This document shows positions 16,882 through 25,438 of a DNA stretch of 64,000 bases, piece after piece. A model generated the notes under the pieces. That model made no database searches. It was not told the origin of the DNA and worked only from the letters and a program-made list of their open reading frames with translations. Source of the DNA: Rikenellaceae bacterium (GTDB lineage: Bacteria; Bacteroidota; Bacteroidia; Bacteroidales; Rikenellaceae). The number at the start of each line of letters is the position of its first letter. Position 1 is the stretch's first letter. The position numbers and the translations under genes are program-made. The stretch is from the NCBI GenBank assembly GCA_015060045.1, contig SUZH01000003.1, positions 62,001-126,000 on the forward strand, read 5' to 3'.

Positions 16882-18348
16882 TTAAGCCTTTACGGGGATA
16901 TTCTCCAACGTGCGCAGCAGGAAGTCGTAGAACTTCTCCACCGAGGCGATCTCCACCTTCTCGTCGGGCGAGTGGGGGTAGCAGATCGTCGGGCCGAACG
17001 AGATCATATCGAGGTTCGGGTACTTGCTGCCGATGATACCGCACTCCAGACCGGCATGGATCGCCGTCACAGCGGGACGCTTGCCATAGAGCTGCTCATA
17101 CGAAGCGGTCATGGCGGCCAGGATGGGCGACTTCATGTTGGGATTCCAACCATCATACGAGCCCGAAAGCTCCGTCACACCCCCTGCCAGGCTAAATACG
17201 GCTGCCATGCGGGCACCCAGGAACTCCTTCTCCGAGCGCACCGACGAGCGCAGCAGGCACTGCACCTTGACCGTCTTGCCATCCGATACGACACGCGCCA
17301 TGTTGGTCGAGGTCTGCACCAGCCCCTCCATCGAGATCGACATCTTTTGCACACCATCGGGGCAGGCGATGATCGCCTTCACGAGGTTTGCCGACAGCGT
17401 GGCGGGCATCACCTCCTGCGGCATAGCCACCTCCTCGGCCGAGATTTGGATGTTATCCTCGATATCCTCAAACTCCTTGATGATCATCTTTTCATAGGCA
17501 GCCAATGCAGCTACGACGGCCTCCTGCTGCTCCTTTGCGAAGAGCACCACGGCCTCTGCCTCGCGCGGAATGGCGTTACGCAGACCACCGCCATCGACCG
17601 AAGCGATGCGGAACTTATAATCGGCCGAAATCGCATCCAGGAAGCGGAACAGCACCTTGTTGGCGTTGGCGCGCTGGTAGCCGATCTGAATACCCGAGTG
17701 GCCACCCTTCATACCCTTGGCCGTCAGTTTCAGCGCTACGCAGTTGCAGGCAGGAGCCTCCTCGGCCACATACTCAAAGGTCGTCGTAGCATCCAGACCA
17801 CCGGCGCAACCTACATAGAGCTCGCCCTCGGTCTCCGAGTCGAGGTTCAAAAGGATATCGCCCTGCAGCATGCCGCCCTCGAGACCGAAAGCGCCATCCA
17901 TACCCGTCTCCTCGGTAGCCGTGAAGAGCGCCTCCACGGGACCATGCACGAGTGTCTTATCCTCCAACACGGCCAGGATAGCCGCCGCACCGATGCCGTT
18001 GTCGGCACCCAGCGTCGTACCGTTTGCCGTCACCCACTCGCCGTCGATGTAGGCCTCAATGGGATCCTTCTCGAAGTCGAACTCCTTGTCGTTGTTCTTC
18101 TGCGGCACCATATCCAGGTGAGCCTGAATCACCACGCCCACGCGGTTCTCCATCCCCTCCGAGGCGGGCTTGCGTACATAGACATTGTGGCCTTCATCCT
18201 CCTTCCACTCCAGCCCCTGGGCCTTCGCAAAGTCGATGATATACTGACGAATCGCCTCCTCATGGCCCGACGGACGGGGAATATTCACGATCTGGGCGAA
18301 ATGTTTCCAAACCAATGCGGGTTTGAGCGCGGTTAAGTTCTTGTCCAT
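16882..18348 (-). CDS. pepD: Aminoacyl-histidine dipeptidase (peptidase M20C)
   Basis: PepD hydrolyses Xaa-His and other dipeptides in the cytoplasm using two zinc ions. The M20 ligands are visible: HLDMVPQ (first His with Asp, near residue 80), GADNGIGAA (bridging Asp, near 119) and EETGMDGAFGL (catalytic Glu-Glu, near 150). A lid/dimerisation domain follows before the C-terminal catalytic part. The 488 aa match the usual PepD size. It lies 6 bp after phoH and 3 bp before the lipid kinase. Confidence 0.95.
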   Translation of the reverse strand: MDKNLTALKPALVWKHFAQIVNIPRPSGHEEAIRQYIIDFAKAQGLEWKEDEGHNVYVRKPASEGMENRVGVVIQAHLDMVPQKNNDKEFDFEKDPIEAYIDGEWVTANGTTLGADNGIGAAAILAVLEDKTLVHGPVEALFTATEETGMDGAFGLEGGMLQGDILLNLDSETEGELYVGCAGGLDATTTFEYVAEEAPACNCVALKLTAKGMKGGHSGIQIGYQRANANKVLFRFLDAISADYKFRIASVDGGGLRNAIPREAEAVVLFAKEQQEAVVAALAAYEKMIIKEFEDIEDNIQISAEEVAMPQEVMPATLSANLVKAIIACPDGVQKMSISMEGLVQTSTNMARVVSDGKTVKVQCLLRSSVRSEKEFLGARMAAVFSLAGGVTELSGSYDGWNPNMKSPILAAMTASYEQLYGKRPAVTAIHAGLECGIIGSKYPNLDMISFGPTICYPHSPDEKVEIASVEKFYDFLLRTLENIPVKA

Positions 18349-18354
18349 AACGAT

Positions 18355-19347
18355 CTATTCTTTTTTAGGTTCAATCAATTTTTTCTCCAGCTCCTCGCGT
18401 TGAGCCCTCCGATCAAAGGCCTCGACGATATCCTTCACAAGCGGGTGGCGAACAATATCGCCCTTATCGAAGGTCACGCGACCGATCCCCTTGACCTCCT
18501 CCAGGATCTGCATGGCGCGCGTCAGTCCGCTATCCGAGCGGCGAGGCAGGTCGATCTGCGTCACATCGCCCGTCACGATAAAGCGGGCATTGCGACCCAT
18601 ACGCGTCAGGAACATCTTAATCTGCGACAAGGTGGTATTCTGCGCCTCGTCCAGAATCACGAAGGCGTTATCGAGCGTGCGACCACGCATGTAGGCCAGC
18701 GGAGCGATCTGCACCGTACCATCCTCGATAAACTTCTGCAGCTTCAAGGGCGGAATCATATCGTTCAGCGCATCGTACAACGGCTGCAGATAGGGATCGA
18801 GTTTCTCCTTCATATCACCGGGCAGAAAACCGAGTTTCTCGCCTGCCTCCACAGCCGGACGTGTCAGGATAATGCGACGTACCTCCTTCTCCTTCAGCGC
18901 ACGTACCGCCAAAGCAATGGCCGTATAGGTTTTACCCGATCCGGCAGGGCCGATGGCAAACAGCAGGTCATTCTTCTCATACAGATCGACCAGTCGCTGC
19001 TGGTTGGCCGTACGGGCACGGATAATCATGCCGTTGTTACCATAAACCAACACATCCTTATCCATCGGCTTATCGGCCGCCGAATACCCCTCGGCAAAGC
19101 ATTGATCAATGACCTGCGACGAGAGATGGCCATACTTGGCATAATAGGCAACAAGTGCGCCAAAATGTTTCTCAAAACGAATCACCTCCTGATCCGAACC
19201 GAGCACCTTGAGCGATGAACCACGTGCAATAATCTTCAGCGAAGGGCACTTCGCACGAATCTCGTCCAGGTAGGCGTTCTGCGGACCATACAGTTCGCGA
19301 GGATCTACCCCCTCGACTGCAATCTCTTTACCAACTCCTTCGGTCAT
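18355..19347 (-). CDS. phoH: PhoH family ATPase
   Basis: PhoH is a cytoplasmic P-loop ATPase of the helicase-like PhoH/YbeZ group, linked to RNA metabolism and ribosome quality through its partner YbeY. The Walker A motif IGPAGSGKT lies near residue 138 and VILDEAQNTT (Walker B) near 233. The sequence GDVTQIDLP, typical of PhoH, follows. The N-terminal 100 residues form a KH-like region. The length of 330 aa is standard. It sits between a beta-barrel gene and pepD with gaps of 3 and 6 bp, so all are probably cotranscribed. Confidence 0.94.
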   Translation of the reverse strand: MTEGVGKEIAVEGVDPRELYGPQNAYLDEIRAKCPSLKIIARGSSLKVLGSDQEVIRFEKHFGALVAYYAKYGHLSSQVIDQCFAEGYSAADKPMDKDVLVYGNNGMIIRARTANQQRLVDLYEKNDLLFAIGPAGSGKTYTAIALAVRALKEKEVRRIILTRPAVEAGEKLGFLPGDMKEKLDPYLQPLYDALNDMIPPLKLQKFIEDGTVQIAPLAYMRGRTLDNAFVILDEAQNTTLSQIKMFLTRMGRNARFIVTGDVTQIDLPRRSDSGLTRAMQILEEVKGIGRVTFDKGDIVRHPLVKDIVEAFDRRAQREELEKKLIEPKKE

Positions 19348-19350
19348 AGA

Positions 19351-19935
19351 TTAAAAATAATAGCCGATATTGAGGGCGAAGGTATTCACTCCCACCTCAC
19401 CGATGATCGTCTCCTTCTTCTTGAACTGGCCGTTGTAGCGTACATCCAGGCGCAATTTCTGCAGGATGCGAGCCTCAACACCCAACGCATAGGAGCAGGT
19501 CGAACGCAGCTGATCGATCGAGAGGTCCTTCAAACCCGTATTATCGTTCAACACCGTAAAGACCGGACCGGCCATCACACGCAGCGGGCCGATCAGGCGG
19601 AACGAAACCAAGAGGGGGACGTCGAGCGAGTTGCTCTTCAGCGCGTTCTTCGTCGTGCCATGCGTCAGCTCGGTCGAGTGGCGCACGTAGAGGATCTGCG
19701 GCTCGATAGCCAGGCGGCCAATGTTGACCGAGGCCATCAGACCCACCTGCCAACCCAGGTCGTTCTTCACCTTATCGTAGGAGATCGACTGACCTTTGAG
19801 TGCCTTGACCGAATAGTCGGCCATGTTCACACCGGCCGTAATACCCCATTGCACATTGAGATTCTGTGCCTTCAACGTGGATGCCGTCATCAGCAGGATG
19901 GCCGCCAATGCGAGCATAATAAGACGTTTCATCAT
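19351..19935 (-). CDS. Outer-membrane beta-barrel protein (PorT-like)
   Basis: The 194-aa product starts MMKRLIMLALAAILLM, and the signal peptide ends near LKAQ. The mature part has eight or so amphipathic strands with alternating residues (WGITAGVNMADYSVK, GVNTFALNIGYYF) and a terminal Phe, as in small PorT/OmpW-like barrels. An upstream in-frame ATG at 19951-19953 would add six residues before the signal peptide and is less likely. It is the first gene of the barrel-phoH-pepD-lipid kinase unit. Its function is unknown. Confidence 0.8.
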   Translation of the reverse strand: MMKRLIMLALAAILLMTASTLKAQNLNVQWGITAGVNMADYSVKALKGQSISYDKVKNDLGWQVGLMASVNIGRLAIEPQILYVRHSTELTHGTTKNALKSNSLDVPLLVSFRLIGPLRVMAGPVFTVLNDNTGLKDLSIDQLRSTCSYALGVEARILQKLRLDVRYNGQFKKKETIIGEVGVNTFALNIGYYF

Positions 19936-19958
19936 AACTTTTTCGATTAACAATTTTT

Positions 19959-19966
19959 CAAAGATA
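19959..19966 (-). promoter_or_regulatory. -7 box for the barrel-phoH-pepD unit
   Basis: CAAAGATA on the + strand is TATCTTTG on the - strand, 24 bp before the ATG at 19935. It is divergent from the antiporter promoter at 20000. Confidence 0.65.
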
Positions 19967-19999
19967 CATTTTTTTTGCGAGATTCCGTATATTTTTACC

Positions 20000-20007
20000 T
20001 ATATTTG
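20000..20007 (+). promoter_or_regulatory. Promoter for the Kef-type antiporter
   Basis: TATATTTG (-7) is preceded 22 bp upstream by TTTG (19974-19977). The leader would be only about 17 nt and purine-rich (AAAAGGAAAACGAAAAG). Confidence 0.65.
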
Positions 20008-20027
20008 TAAAAAAGGAAAACGAAAAG

Positions 20028-22112
20028 ATGCTGACACTCGCTTCCCATATAGCCCTCACTACGCCGATCGAAGATCCGATTCTGAAGTTTCTTTTGATCA
20101 TGACGATTATTCTGGGTACGCCGCTCATTCTCAACAAGCTGAAGATCCCCTACCTGCTGGGTTTGATCATCGCCGGTGCGGTCATCGGCCCACATGGTCT
20201 GAACCTCGTTTTGCGCGACAGCAGTATTATTCTTTCCGGCTCGGCGGGCATGCTCTACATCCTCTTTACGGCCGGTCTGGAGATGGATATGGCCGACTTC
20301 AAGCAGAGCTCCGTCCGCTCATTGGCCTTTGGCCTCTACACCTACATCCTGCCGATGCTGTTCGGTTTGGTGGCAGGATACGGCATTTTAGGCTATTCGC
20401 TCCCCTCGTCGCTCCTCTTGGGTGCGCTCTTTGCTTCGCAAACGCTGATTGCTTACCCGATCATCTCAAAGCTCGGTATCACGCGCGACAAGGCCGTCAC
20501 GATTGCCGTCGGCGGTACGATCATCGTCGATATCCTGGCCCTTGTCACCCTCACGGTGGTTACGGGTCTTGCCACGGGAAGCACCGATGCGACCTTTTGG
20601 TATCGGCTCGGTGCCTCGATTGCGGCTTGTAGTTTCGTGATTTTATGGTTTTTCCCGCGCCTTGGGCGCTGGTTTTTCAAGCGATGCAGCGACAATGTTT
20701 CGCAGTATGTTTTTGTCCTGGTTATCGTCTTTTCGGGTGCCTTTCTGACGCAGTTGGCGGGTCTGGAGCCGATCATCGGAGCCTTCCTTTCGGGTTTGGC
20801 GATGAATCGACTGATTCCCAGCACGTCACCCCTGATGAACCGCGTAGAATTTGTCGGCAACGCCATCTTCATTCCCTTCTTCCTCTTGAGTGTCGGCATG
20901 CTGATCGACTACCGTGCCATCTTCTCGGGCTGGGAGACGTTGGAGGTGGCCGCCGTGATGATCGTGATGGTGACCCTCTCAAAGTACCTCGCGGCTGTGC
21001 TGACAGCCAAAAGTTTCCGCCTCTCGAAACAGCAGATGCAGATGCTCTTCGGTTTGAGCGTGGCGCACGTGGCAGGTACGCTGGCCGTTGTGATGGTGGG
21101 TTACAACCTCATCCTGGGTTACGAGGCTGACGGTACACCGATCCGCTTGCTGGGCGAGGCGGTACTGAACGGCACAATTCTGATGATCCTGGTCACCTGC
21201 ACCATCTCAACCTTTACGACCCAGCGCGCAGCTCACCGCATCGCCATCGAGGGTCCGCAGGCGGAGCGTCGTGCCGAGACGGGTGAGCACGTGTTGATTC
21301 CCGTCTCTCACCCCAAAACGGTCGCCGAGGCCGTGGGACTGGGTATTGCTGTCACAAAACAAAAACATCGCAGCCTCTATGCACTGAAGGCGATCGACAA
21401 CCAATCGGCTTCGGAGGAGGAGGTGGCCAACGCCGAAAAGATGTTGCACGTGGCGGCTGACGCCTCGGCAGCGGCCGGCATCCATATGCATACCCTCCTG
21501 CGCTACGACGTAAACATCGTCAATGCCATTGTCAGCGTGGTCCGCGAGCGCAACATCACCGATCTGGTGCTCGGTATGCACCAAGCTCCCGAACATGCCA
21601 ATGCCTTCAATACGTTGGGTACAGGTGTCATGGGTATGACGATCCCGGCTGTACTATCGCGCACCAACGTCACCACCTACATCTACCATGCCGTGCAGCC
21701 CCTATCGACCATCAAACGTCACCTGGTCTACATCCCGCCACGCGCCGAGTTAGAGCCGGGCTTCGAGACCTGGGTGCTGCGTATCCGCCACCTGGCCCAC
21801 GACACGGGAGCCAAGTTGATCTTCTACGCTACCGACGCCACGATCGCCTACCTCAGGCGCAAACCGCGTAAGGTCGATATCGCCGACTACGTCTCTTCGG
21901 AGCAGAGCTGGGAGGATCTGAAGCGTCTCTTCGGCGAGGTTAGGGAGGATGATTCGGTGTGGGTCATCATGAGTCGCCGCGACCGCATCTCCTACCACAC
22001 GGCGATGTACCGCATTCCGGCCTACATCGAGGAGCATTTCGCAAAAAACAACCATATTCTGCTCTACCCCGTACAGGCAGGTAGCGAGAGCGAGAAGCGC
22101 TATTTTAATTAA
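20028..22112 (+). CDS. CPA2 (Kef-type) cation/proton antiporter with C-terminal USP-like region
   Basis: The N-terminal 400 residues form a 12-13 helix Na+(K+)/H+ exchanger domain of the CPA2 family. Visible features include LLGLIIAGAVIGPHGL, FTAGLEMD near residue 84, and GLEPIIGAFLSGLAMNR. The last 280 residues are soluble and contain one or two universal-stress-protein-like alpha/beta folds (HVLIPVSHPKTV; DLVLGMHQAP), a probable nucleotide-sensing regulatory part. The 694-aa length agrees with such fusions in Bacteroidetes. It stands alone between its own promoter and the der promoter. K+ versus Na+ selectivity is not readable. Confidence 0.9.
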   Translation: MLTLASHIALTTPIEDPILKFLLIMTIILGTPLILNKLKIPYLLGLIIAGAVIGPHGLNLVLRDSSIILSGSAGMLYILFTAGLEMDMADFKQSSVRSLAFGLYTYILPMLFGLVAGYGILGYSLPSSLLLGALFASQTLIAYPIISKLGITRDKAVTIAVGGTIIVDILALVTLTVVTGLATGSTDATFWYRLGASIAACSFVILWFFPRLGRWFFKRCSDNVSQYVFVLVIVFSGAFLTQLAGLEPIIGAFLSGLAMNRLIPSTSPLMNRVEFVGNAIFIPFFLLSVGMLIDYRAIFSGWETLEVAAVMIVMVTLSKYLAAVLTAKSFRLSKQQMQMLFGLSVAHVAGTLAVVMVGYNLILGYEADGTPIRLLGEAVLNGTILMILVTCTISTFTTQRAAHRIAIEGPQAERRAETGEHVLIPVSHPKTVAEAVGLGIAVTKQKHRSLYALKAIDNQSASEEEVANAEKMLHVAADASAAAGIHMHTLLRYDVNIVNAIVSVVRERNITDLVLGMHQAPEHANAFNTLGTGVMGMTIPAVLSRTNVTTYIYHAVQPLSTIKRHLVYIPPRAELEPGFETWVLRIRHLAHDTGAKLIFYATDATIAYLRRKPRKVDIADYVSSEQSWEDLKRLFGEVREDDSVWVIMSRRDRISYHTAMYRIPAYIEEHFAKNNHILLYPVQAGSESEKRYFN

Positions 22113-22125
22113 TAAAATTAATTAC

Positions 22126-22133
22126 TATCTTTG
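22126..22133 (+). promoter_or_regulatory. -7 box for der
   Basis: TATCTTTG, an exact match, lies 33 bp before the der ATG and 13 bp after the antiporter stop. Confidence 0.65.
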
Positions 22134-22166
22134 CACCCTCAACTAGGCAAATAAACGACACAAAAT

Positions 22167-23471
22167 ATGAGTTTGGTAGCAATTGTAGGCCGACCCAATG
22201 TCGGCAAATCGACCCTCTTCAACCGTTTGGTGGGTCAACGTCAGGCCATCGTCGATGCGACGGCCGGCACGACCCGCGACCGCCACTACGGCAAGACGGA
22301 TTGGAACGGCAAGGAGTTTTCGGTGATCGACACGGGCGGTTACACGGTCAATTCGGAGGATATCTTCGAGGACGAGATTCGTCGTCAGGTACTTTTGGCC
22401 ATCGACGAGGCGGATGTGATTCTCTTCTTGGTGGAGGTGACGACCGGTATCACGGACCTCGATATGATGATGGCCGACATCCTGCGCCGCACCTCGAAGA
22501 AGGTGCTGTTGGTCTGCAACAAGGTCGACAACAACGACCAGATCTACTCCTCGCACGAGTTCTACTCGTTCGGTCTGGGCGATCCCTACTGCATCTCGTC
22601 GATGTCGGGTAGCGGCACGGGCGATTTGATGGACGCCATTCTCGCGGCGTTGCCCGAGGAGACCTACGCCGAGGAGGATGAGTCGCTGCCGCGTATCACG
22701 ATCGTGGGCCGTCCGAACGTAGGTAAGTCGTCGATGACCAACGCCCTGCTGGGTGAGGATCGCAACATCGTTACCTCGATTGCCGGCACGACGCGCGATT
22801 CGATCCGTACGCGCTACAACAAATTCGGCATGGACTTCTACCTCGTCGATACGGCCGGTATGCGCAAAAAGGGCAAGGAGATGGAGGATCTGGAGTTCTA
22901 CTCCGTGATGCGTTCGATCCGCGCCATCGAGAACTCGGATGTCTGCATCCTGATGCTCGATGCTGTGCAGGGCCTGGAGCAGCAGGATCTGAACATCCAC
23001 AACCTCATTGTCCGCAACCGCAAGGGTTGTGTGATCGTAGTCAACAAGTGGGACCTCATCGAGAAGGACAACAACACGATGAAGGAGTGGATCGAGTTCC
23101 TCAAGAAACGTCTGGCTCCGTTCAACGACATTCCGATCATCTTCACCTCGGTGATCGAGAAGCAGCGCATCCTGGATGTGCTGAAGACCGCCATTCGCGT
23201 ACACGAGGCTCGCAAGCGTCGCATCGCCACCTCGGAGCTCAACGAGTTCCTCCTGCCGCTGATCGAGAACTACCCGCCCCCCGCAACGAAGGGCAAGTAC
23301 ATCAAGATCAAGTATGTAACGCAGCTACCGACCCCCACGCCGCAGTTCGCCTTCTTCGTAAATCTGCCGCAGTATATCCGTGAGCCGTATCGTCGTTTCC
23401 TGGAGAACAACATGCGCGAACAGTGGGATTTTTCGGGTGTACCGATGCAAATTTACTTCCGTCAAAAGTAA
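22167..23471 (+). CDS. der: Ribosome biogenesis GTPase Der (EngA)
   Basis: Der has two tandem GTPase domains followed by a KH-like domain and is needed for 50S subunit assembly. The first P-loop GRPNVGKST is at residues 8-16 and the second GRPNVGKSS near 183. Guanine motifs NKVD and NKWD and both DTxG switch regions (DTGGY, DTAGM) are present. The length of 434 aa is canonical. It ends [13 protein letters not shown]. An unusual synonymous copy of this C-terminal end lies 130 bp downstream (23566-23601), see findings. Confidence 0.97.
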   Translation: MSLVAIVGRPNVGKSTLFNRLVGQRQAIVDATAGTTRDRHYGKTDWNGKEFSVIDTGGYTVNSEDIFEDEIRRQVLLAIDEADVILFLVEVTTGITDLDMMMADILRRTSKKVLLVCNKVDNNDQIYSSHEFYSFGLGDPYCISSMSGSGTGDLMDAILAALPEETYAEEDESLPRITIVGRPNVGKSSMTNALLGEDRNIVTSIAGTTRDSIRTRYNKFGMDFYLVDTAGMRKKGKEMEDLEFYSVMRSIRAIENSDVCILMLDAVQGLEQQDLNIHNLIVRNRKGCVIVVNKWDLIEKDNNTMKEWIEFLKKRLAPFNDIPIIFTSVIEKQRILDVLKTAIRVHEARKRRIATSELNEFLLPLIENYPPPATKGKYIKIKYVTQLPTPTPQFAFFVNLPQYIREPYRRFLENNMREQWDFSGVPMQIYFRQK

Positions 23472-23536
23472 TTAACCTAAGTACGCTAACGAACGAAATC
23501 GAACCCGAAAAATCCGGTATAGACAATCCCTCCAAA

Positions 23537-23556
23537 CCTCCCTTTGATAAGGGAGG
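23537..23556. repeat. Palindromic repeat element between der and engB
   Basis: CCTCCCTT and AAGGGAGG form a perfect 8-bp stem with loop TGAT. Such GGGAGG palindromes embedded in CCCTCCAAACC...GCTTAAAAAGGG recur as short interspersed elements in many bacteria and give spurious ORFs reading PPFDKGGL. It could also terminate the der transcript, although no T run follows. Confidence 0.6.
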
Positions 23557-23565
23557 CTTAAAAAG

Positions 23566-23601
23566 GGCGTACCGATGCAAATTTACTTTAGACAGAAATA
23601 G
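23566..23601 (+). pseudogene. Vestigial second copy of the der 3' end
   Basis: The 12 codons read [11 protein letters not shown] followed by TAG, identical in protein sequence to the end of Der. They use AGA CAG AAA TAG instead of CGT CAA AAG TAA. The first 20 bases from GTACCG to ACTT are identical in both copies (23439-23458 and 23569-23588). It has no start codon and no upstream homology, so it is not a gene but a scar. Confidence 0.75.
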
Positions 23602-23665
23602 AAGGGCGAGAAAGGCGAAAAGGGCAGAAAGGTTGCTAAAGGGAAATAAGGGTTACCAAAGGGGA

Positions 23666-23697
23666 TTTCAACTTTCAACTTTCAACTTTCAACTCTT
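23666..23697 (+). repeat. Heptad-type simple repeat (TTTCAAC) before engB
   Basis: Four tandem TTTCAAC 7-mers ending in TCTTTCC lie 15 bp before the engB ATG. This is the same repeat family as at 15791 and 15898. The remaining 23602-23665 is purine-rich and without coding signal. Confidence 0.7.
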
Positions 23698-23712
23698 TCC
23701 ACTGAAGGTGTT

Positions 23713-24312
23713 ATGAACATTACAAAGGCCATATTCAAATGCAGTTCGGAGCGCATTTCGCAGGTTCCGAAGGATGCATTGTGCGATATTGCCTTTATCG
23801 GACGAAGCAACGTCGGCAAGTCGTCGCTGATCAACATGCTCACGCAGCATAACGGTCTGGCCAAAGTCTCAGCCACCCCCGGCAAGACGCGCCTGATCAA
23901 CCACTTTCTGATCAACGACAACTGGTACCTGGTCGATCTGCCGGGTTACGGCTACGCGCGTACCTCGAAGCAGCTGCGCGGCTCGTTTGCAAAGATTATC
24001 ACCGACTACATCTTCAAGTGCGAGAAGATGCACTTCCTGTTTGTGCTCCTCGATATTCGCCTCGAACCGCAGAAGATCGACCTCGAATTCATCACCCTGC
24101 TCGGCGAGCACGGCATCCCCTTCGGATTGATCTTCACGAAGGCCGACAAGCTCTCCGCTGCACAGCGTAAGCACTCGATTGCCCGCTACACGGCAACCCT
24201 CTCCGAGCAGTGGGAAGAGCTACCTCCCTACTTCATCAGTTCGTCCGAAAAGCGTATCGGGCGTGAGGATATCCTCGATTTTATCGAAAAATGCCTCGCC
24301 GAAGGAAAATAA
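23713..24312 (+). CDS. engB: Ribosome biogenesis GTP-binding protein EngB/YihA/YsxC
   Basis: EngB is a small single-domain TrmE-Era GTPase required for 50S assembly. The P-loop GRSNVGKSS is at about residues 29-37, switch II DLPGYGYA near 78, the TKAD guanine motif near 144 and SSSEKR (G5) near 175. The length of 199 aa is typical. It follows der by 240 bp of repeat-rich DNA and ends at a terminator at 24331. The der-engB linkage groups two large-subunit assembly factors. Confidence 0.95.
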   Translation: MNITKAIFKCSSERISQVPKDALCDIAFIGRSNVGKSSLINMLTQHNGLAKVSATPGKTRLINHFLINDNWYLVDLPGYGYARTSKQLRGSFAKIITDYIFKCEKMHFLFVLLDIRLEPQKIDLEFITLLGEHGIPFGLIFTKADKLSAAQRKHSIARYTATLSEQWEELPPYFISSSEKRIGREDILDFIEKCLAEGK

Positions 24313-24330
24313 TTGCAAAAAAGTAAAAAA

Positions 24331-24355
24331 AGGGCCTTCGAAAAGGCTCTTTTTT
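24331..24355 (+). terminator. Terminator after engB
   Basis: AGGGCCTT, tetraloop CGAA, then AAGGCTCT (one mismatch), followed by T6. Confidence 0.8.
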
Positions 24356-24368
24356 CGTCCGATTATTC

Positions 24369-24376
24369 TATCTTTG
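24369..24376 (+). promoter_or_regulatory. -7 box for prs
   Basis: TATCTTTG lies 27 bp before the prs ATG at 24404. Its presence supports the internal start over the longer open frame. Confidence 0.65.
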
Positions 24377-24403
24377 CACAAGCTAAAAAATCCCGTACCT
24401 ACT

Positions 24404-25345
24404 ATGGCTATTCATAAAATTAAAATCTTCGCCGGCCGTGCCACCCGTCCCTTGGCCGAAAAGATCGCAGCGAGCTTCGGTACTACGCTCGGTCAGTCGG
24501 AGATCTTGAATTTCAGCGACGGTGAGTTCCAGCCTACCTACAACGAGTCGATCCGTGGTTGCACGGTCTTCTGCATTCAATCAACCTTCCCGCCGACGGA
24601 CAACCTGATGGAGCTGTTGATGATGATTGATGCCGCCAAGCGCGCCTCGGCCTATCAGGTGGTAGCCGTGATGCCCTACTTCGGTTGGGCGCGTCAAGAT
24701 CGCAAGGATCGTCCCCGCGTGCCGATTGGTGCCAAGTTGGTGGCCAACATGCTGAAGGCTGCAGGTGCTGACCGCATTATGACCATGGACCTGCATGCCG
24801 ATCAGATTCAGGGTTTCTTTGACATCCCTGTTGACGCGCTCTACGCCAGCGGTATCTTCGTCCCCTACATCGAGTCGCTCCACATCGAGAACCTCTCGAT
24901 TGCAGCTCCCGATATGGGTGGTGCCAAGCGTGCCAACACCTACGCCAAGTACCTCGGTACGCCGATCATCATCTCGCACAAGGAGCGCGCCAAGGCCAAC
25001 GTGGTAGGCAAGATGACCGCCATTGGTGAGGTCGAGGGTCGCAACATCCTGATCGTAGACGACATGATCGATACGGCCGGTACGATCTGCATGGCTGCCG
25101 ATATGCTGATGGCCCGTGGTGCCAAGAGCGTACGTGCCGCCATCACGCACCCCGTGCTGTCGGGTCCCGCCTATGAGCGCATCAACGAGAGCGCCCTGCA
25201 GGAGGTGATCGTAACGGATACCATTCCGCTCAACCCCGACAAGGATCTGCACAAGTTTACGGTGCTTTCGGTGGCCGACATCTTCGCCAACGTCATTGAG
25301 CGCGTACACAATTACAAAGAGATCTCGTCGATCTTCTTCAAGTAA
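24404..25345 (+). CDS. prs: Ribose-phosphate pyrophosphokinase
   Basis: Prs makes PRPP from ribose 5-phosphate and ATP for nucleotide, His, Trp and NAD synthesis. The protein of 313 aa contains the flexible loop ARQDRKDRPRVP near residue 97, MDLHADQIQGFF near 128 and the PRPP-binding motif ILIVDDMIDTAGT near 217. The open frame continues upstream to 24179 inside engB, but MAIHKIKIFAG at 24404 matches the family start and follows the promoter. It ends before a bidirectional terminator at 25381. Confidence 0.97.
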   Translation: MAIHKIKIFAGRATRPLAEKIAASFGTTLGQSEILNFSDGEFQPTYNESIRGCTVFCIQSTFPPTDNLMELLMMIDAAKRASAYQVVAVMPYFGWARQDRKDRPRVPIGAKLVANMLKAAGADRIMTMDLHADQIQGFFDIPVDALYASGIFVPYIESLHIENLSIAAPDMGGAKRANTYAKYLGTPIIISHKERAKANVVGKMTAIGEVEGRNILIVDDMIDTAGTICMAADMLMARGAKSVRAAITHPVLSGPAYERINESALQEVIVTDTIPLNPDKDLHKFTVLSVADIFANVIERVHNYKEISSIFFK

Positions 25346-25380
25346 ACGACCGCTGGTCGCAACTGCGAAACAAGCATATA

Positions 25381-25414
25381 AAAAAGGTGTCCACCGTGGT
25401 GGGCACCTTTTTTT
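25381..25414. terminator. Bidirectional terminator between prs and cdaA
   Basis: AAAGGTGTCCACC pairs with GGTGGGCACCTTT (13 bp, one G-U), with A and T runs on the two sides. It serves the convergent prs and cdaA transcripts. Confidence 0.88.
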
Positions 25415-25438
25415 CGTGTTGAACAAATAACGCTTCGG

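Noticed and set aside
16072..18336. 754-codon open frame on the + strand across pepD and the lipid kinase
   Set aside because: It is antisense to two clear genes with catalytic motifs. Its composition is His/Arg/Leu-rich with no domain, and it results from the scarcity of TCA, TTA and CTA codons.
23423..23716. 97-codon ORF between der and engB
   Set aside because: It reads KPPFDKGGLKR from the palindromic element and then repeat sequence, a known type of spurious ORF.
24179..24403. Longer prs frame starting inside engB
   Set aside because: It overlaps the end of engB, the terminator and the prs promoter. The family start MAIHKIKIFAG is at 24404.
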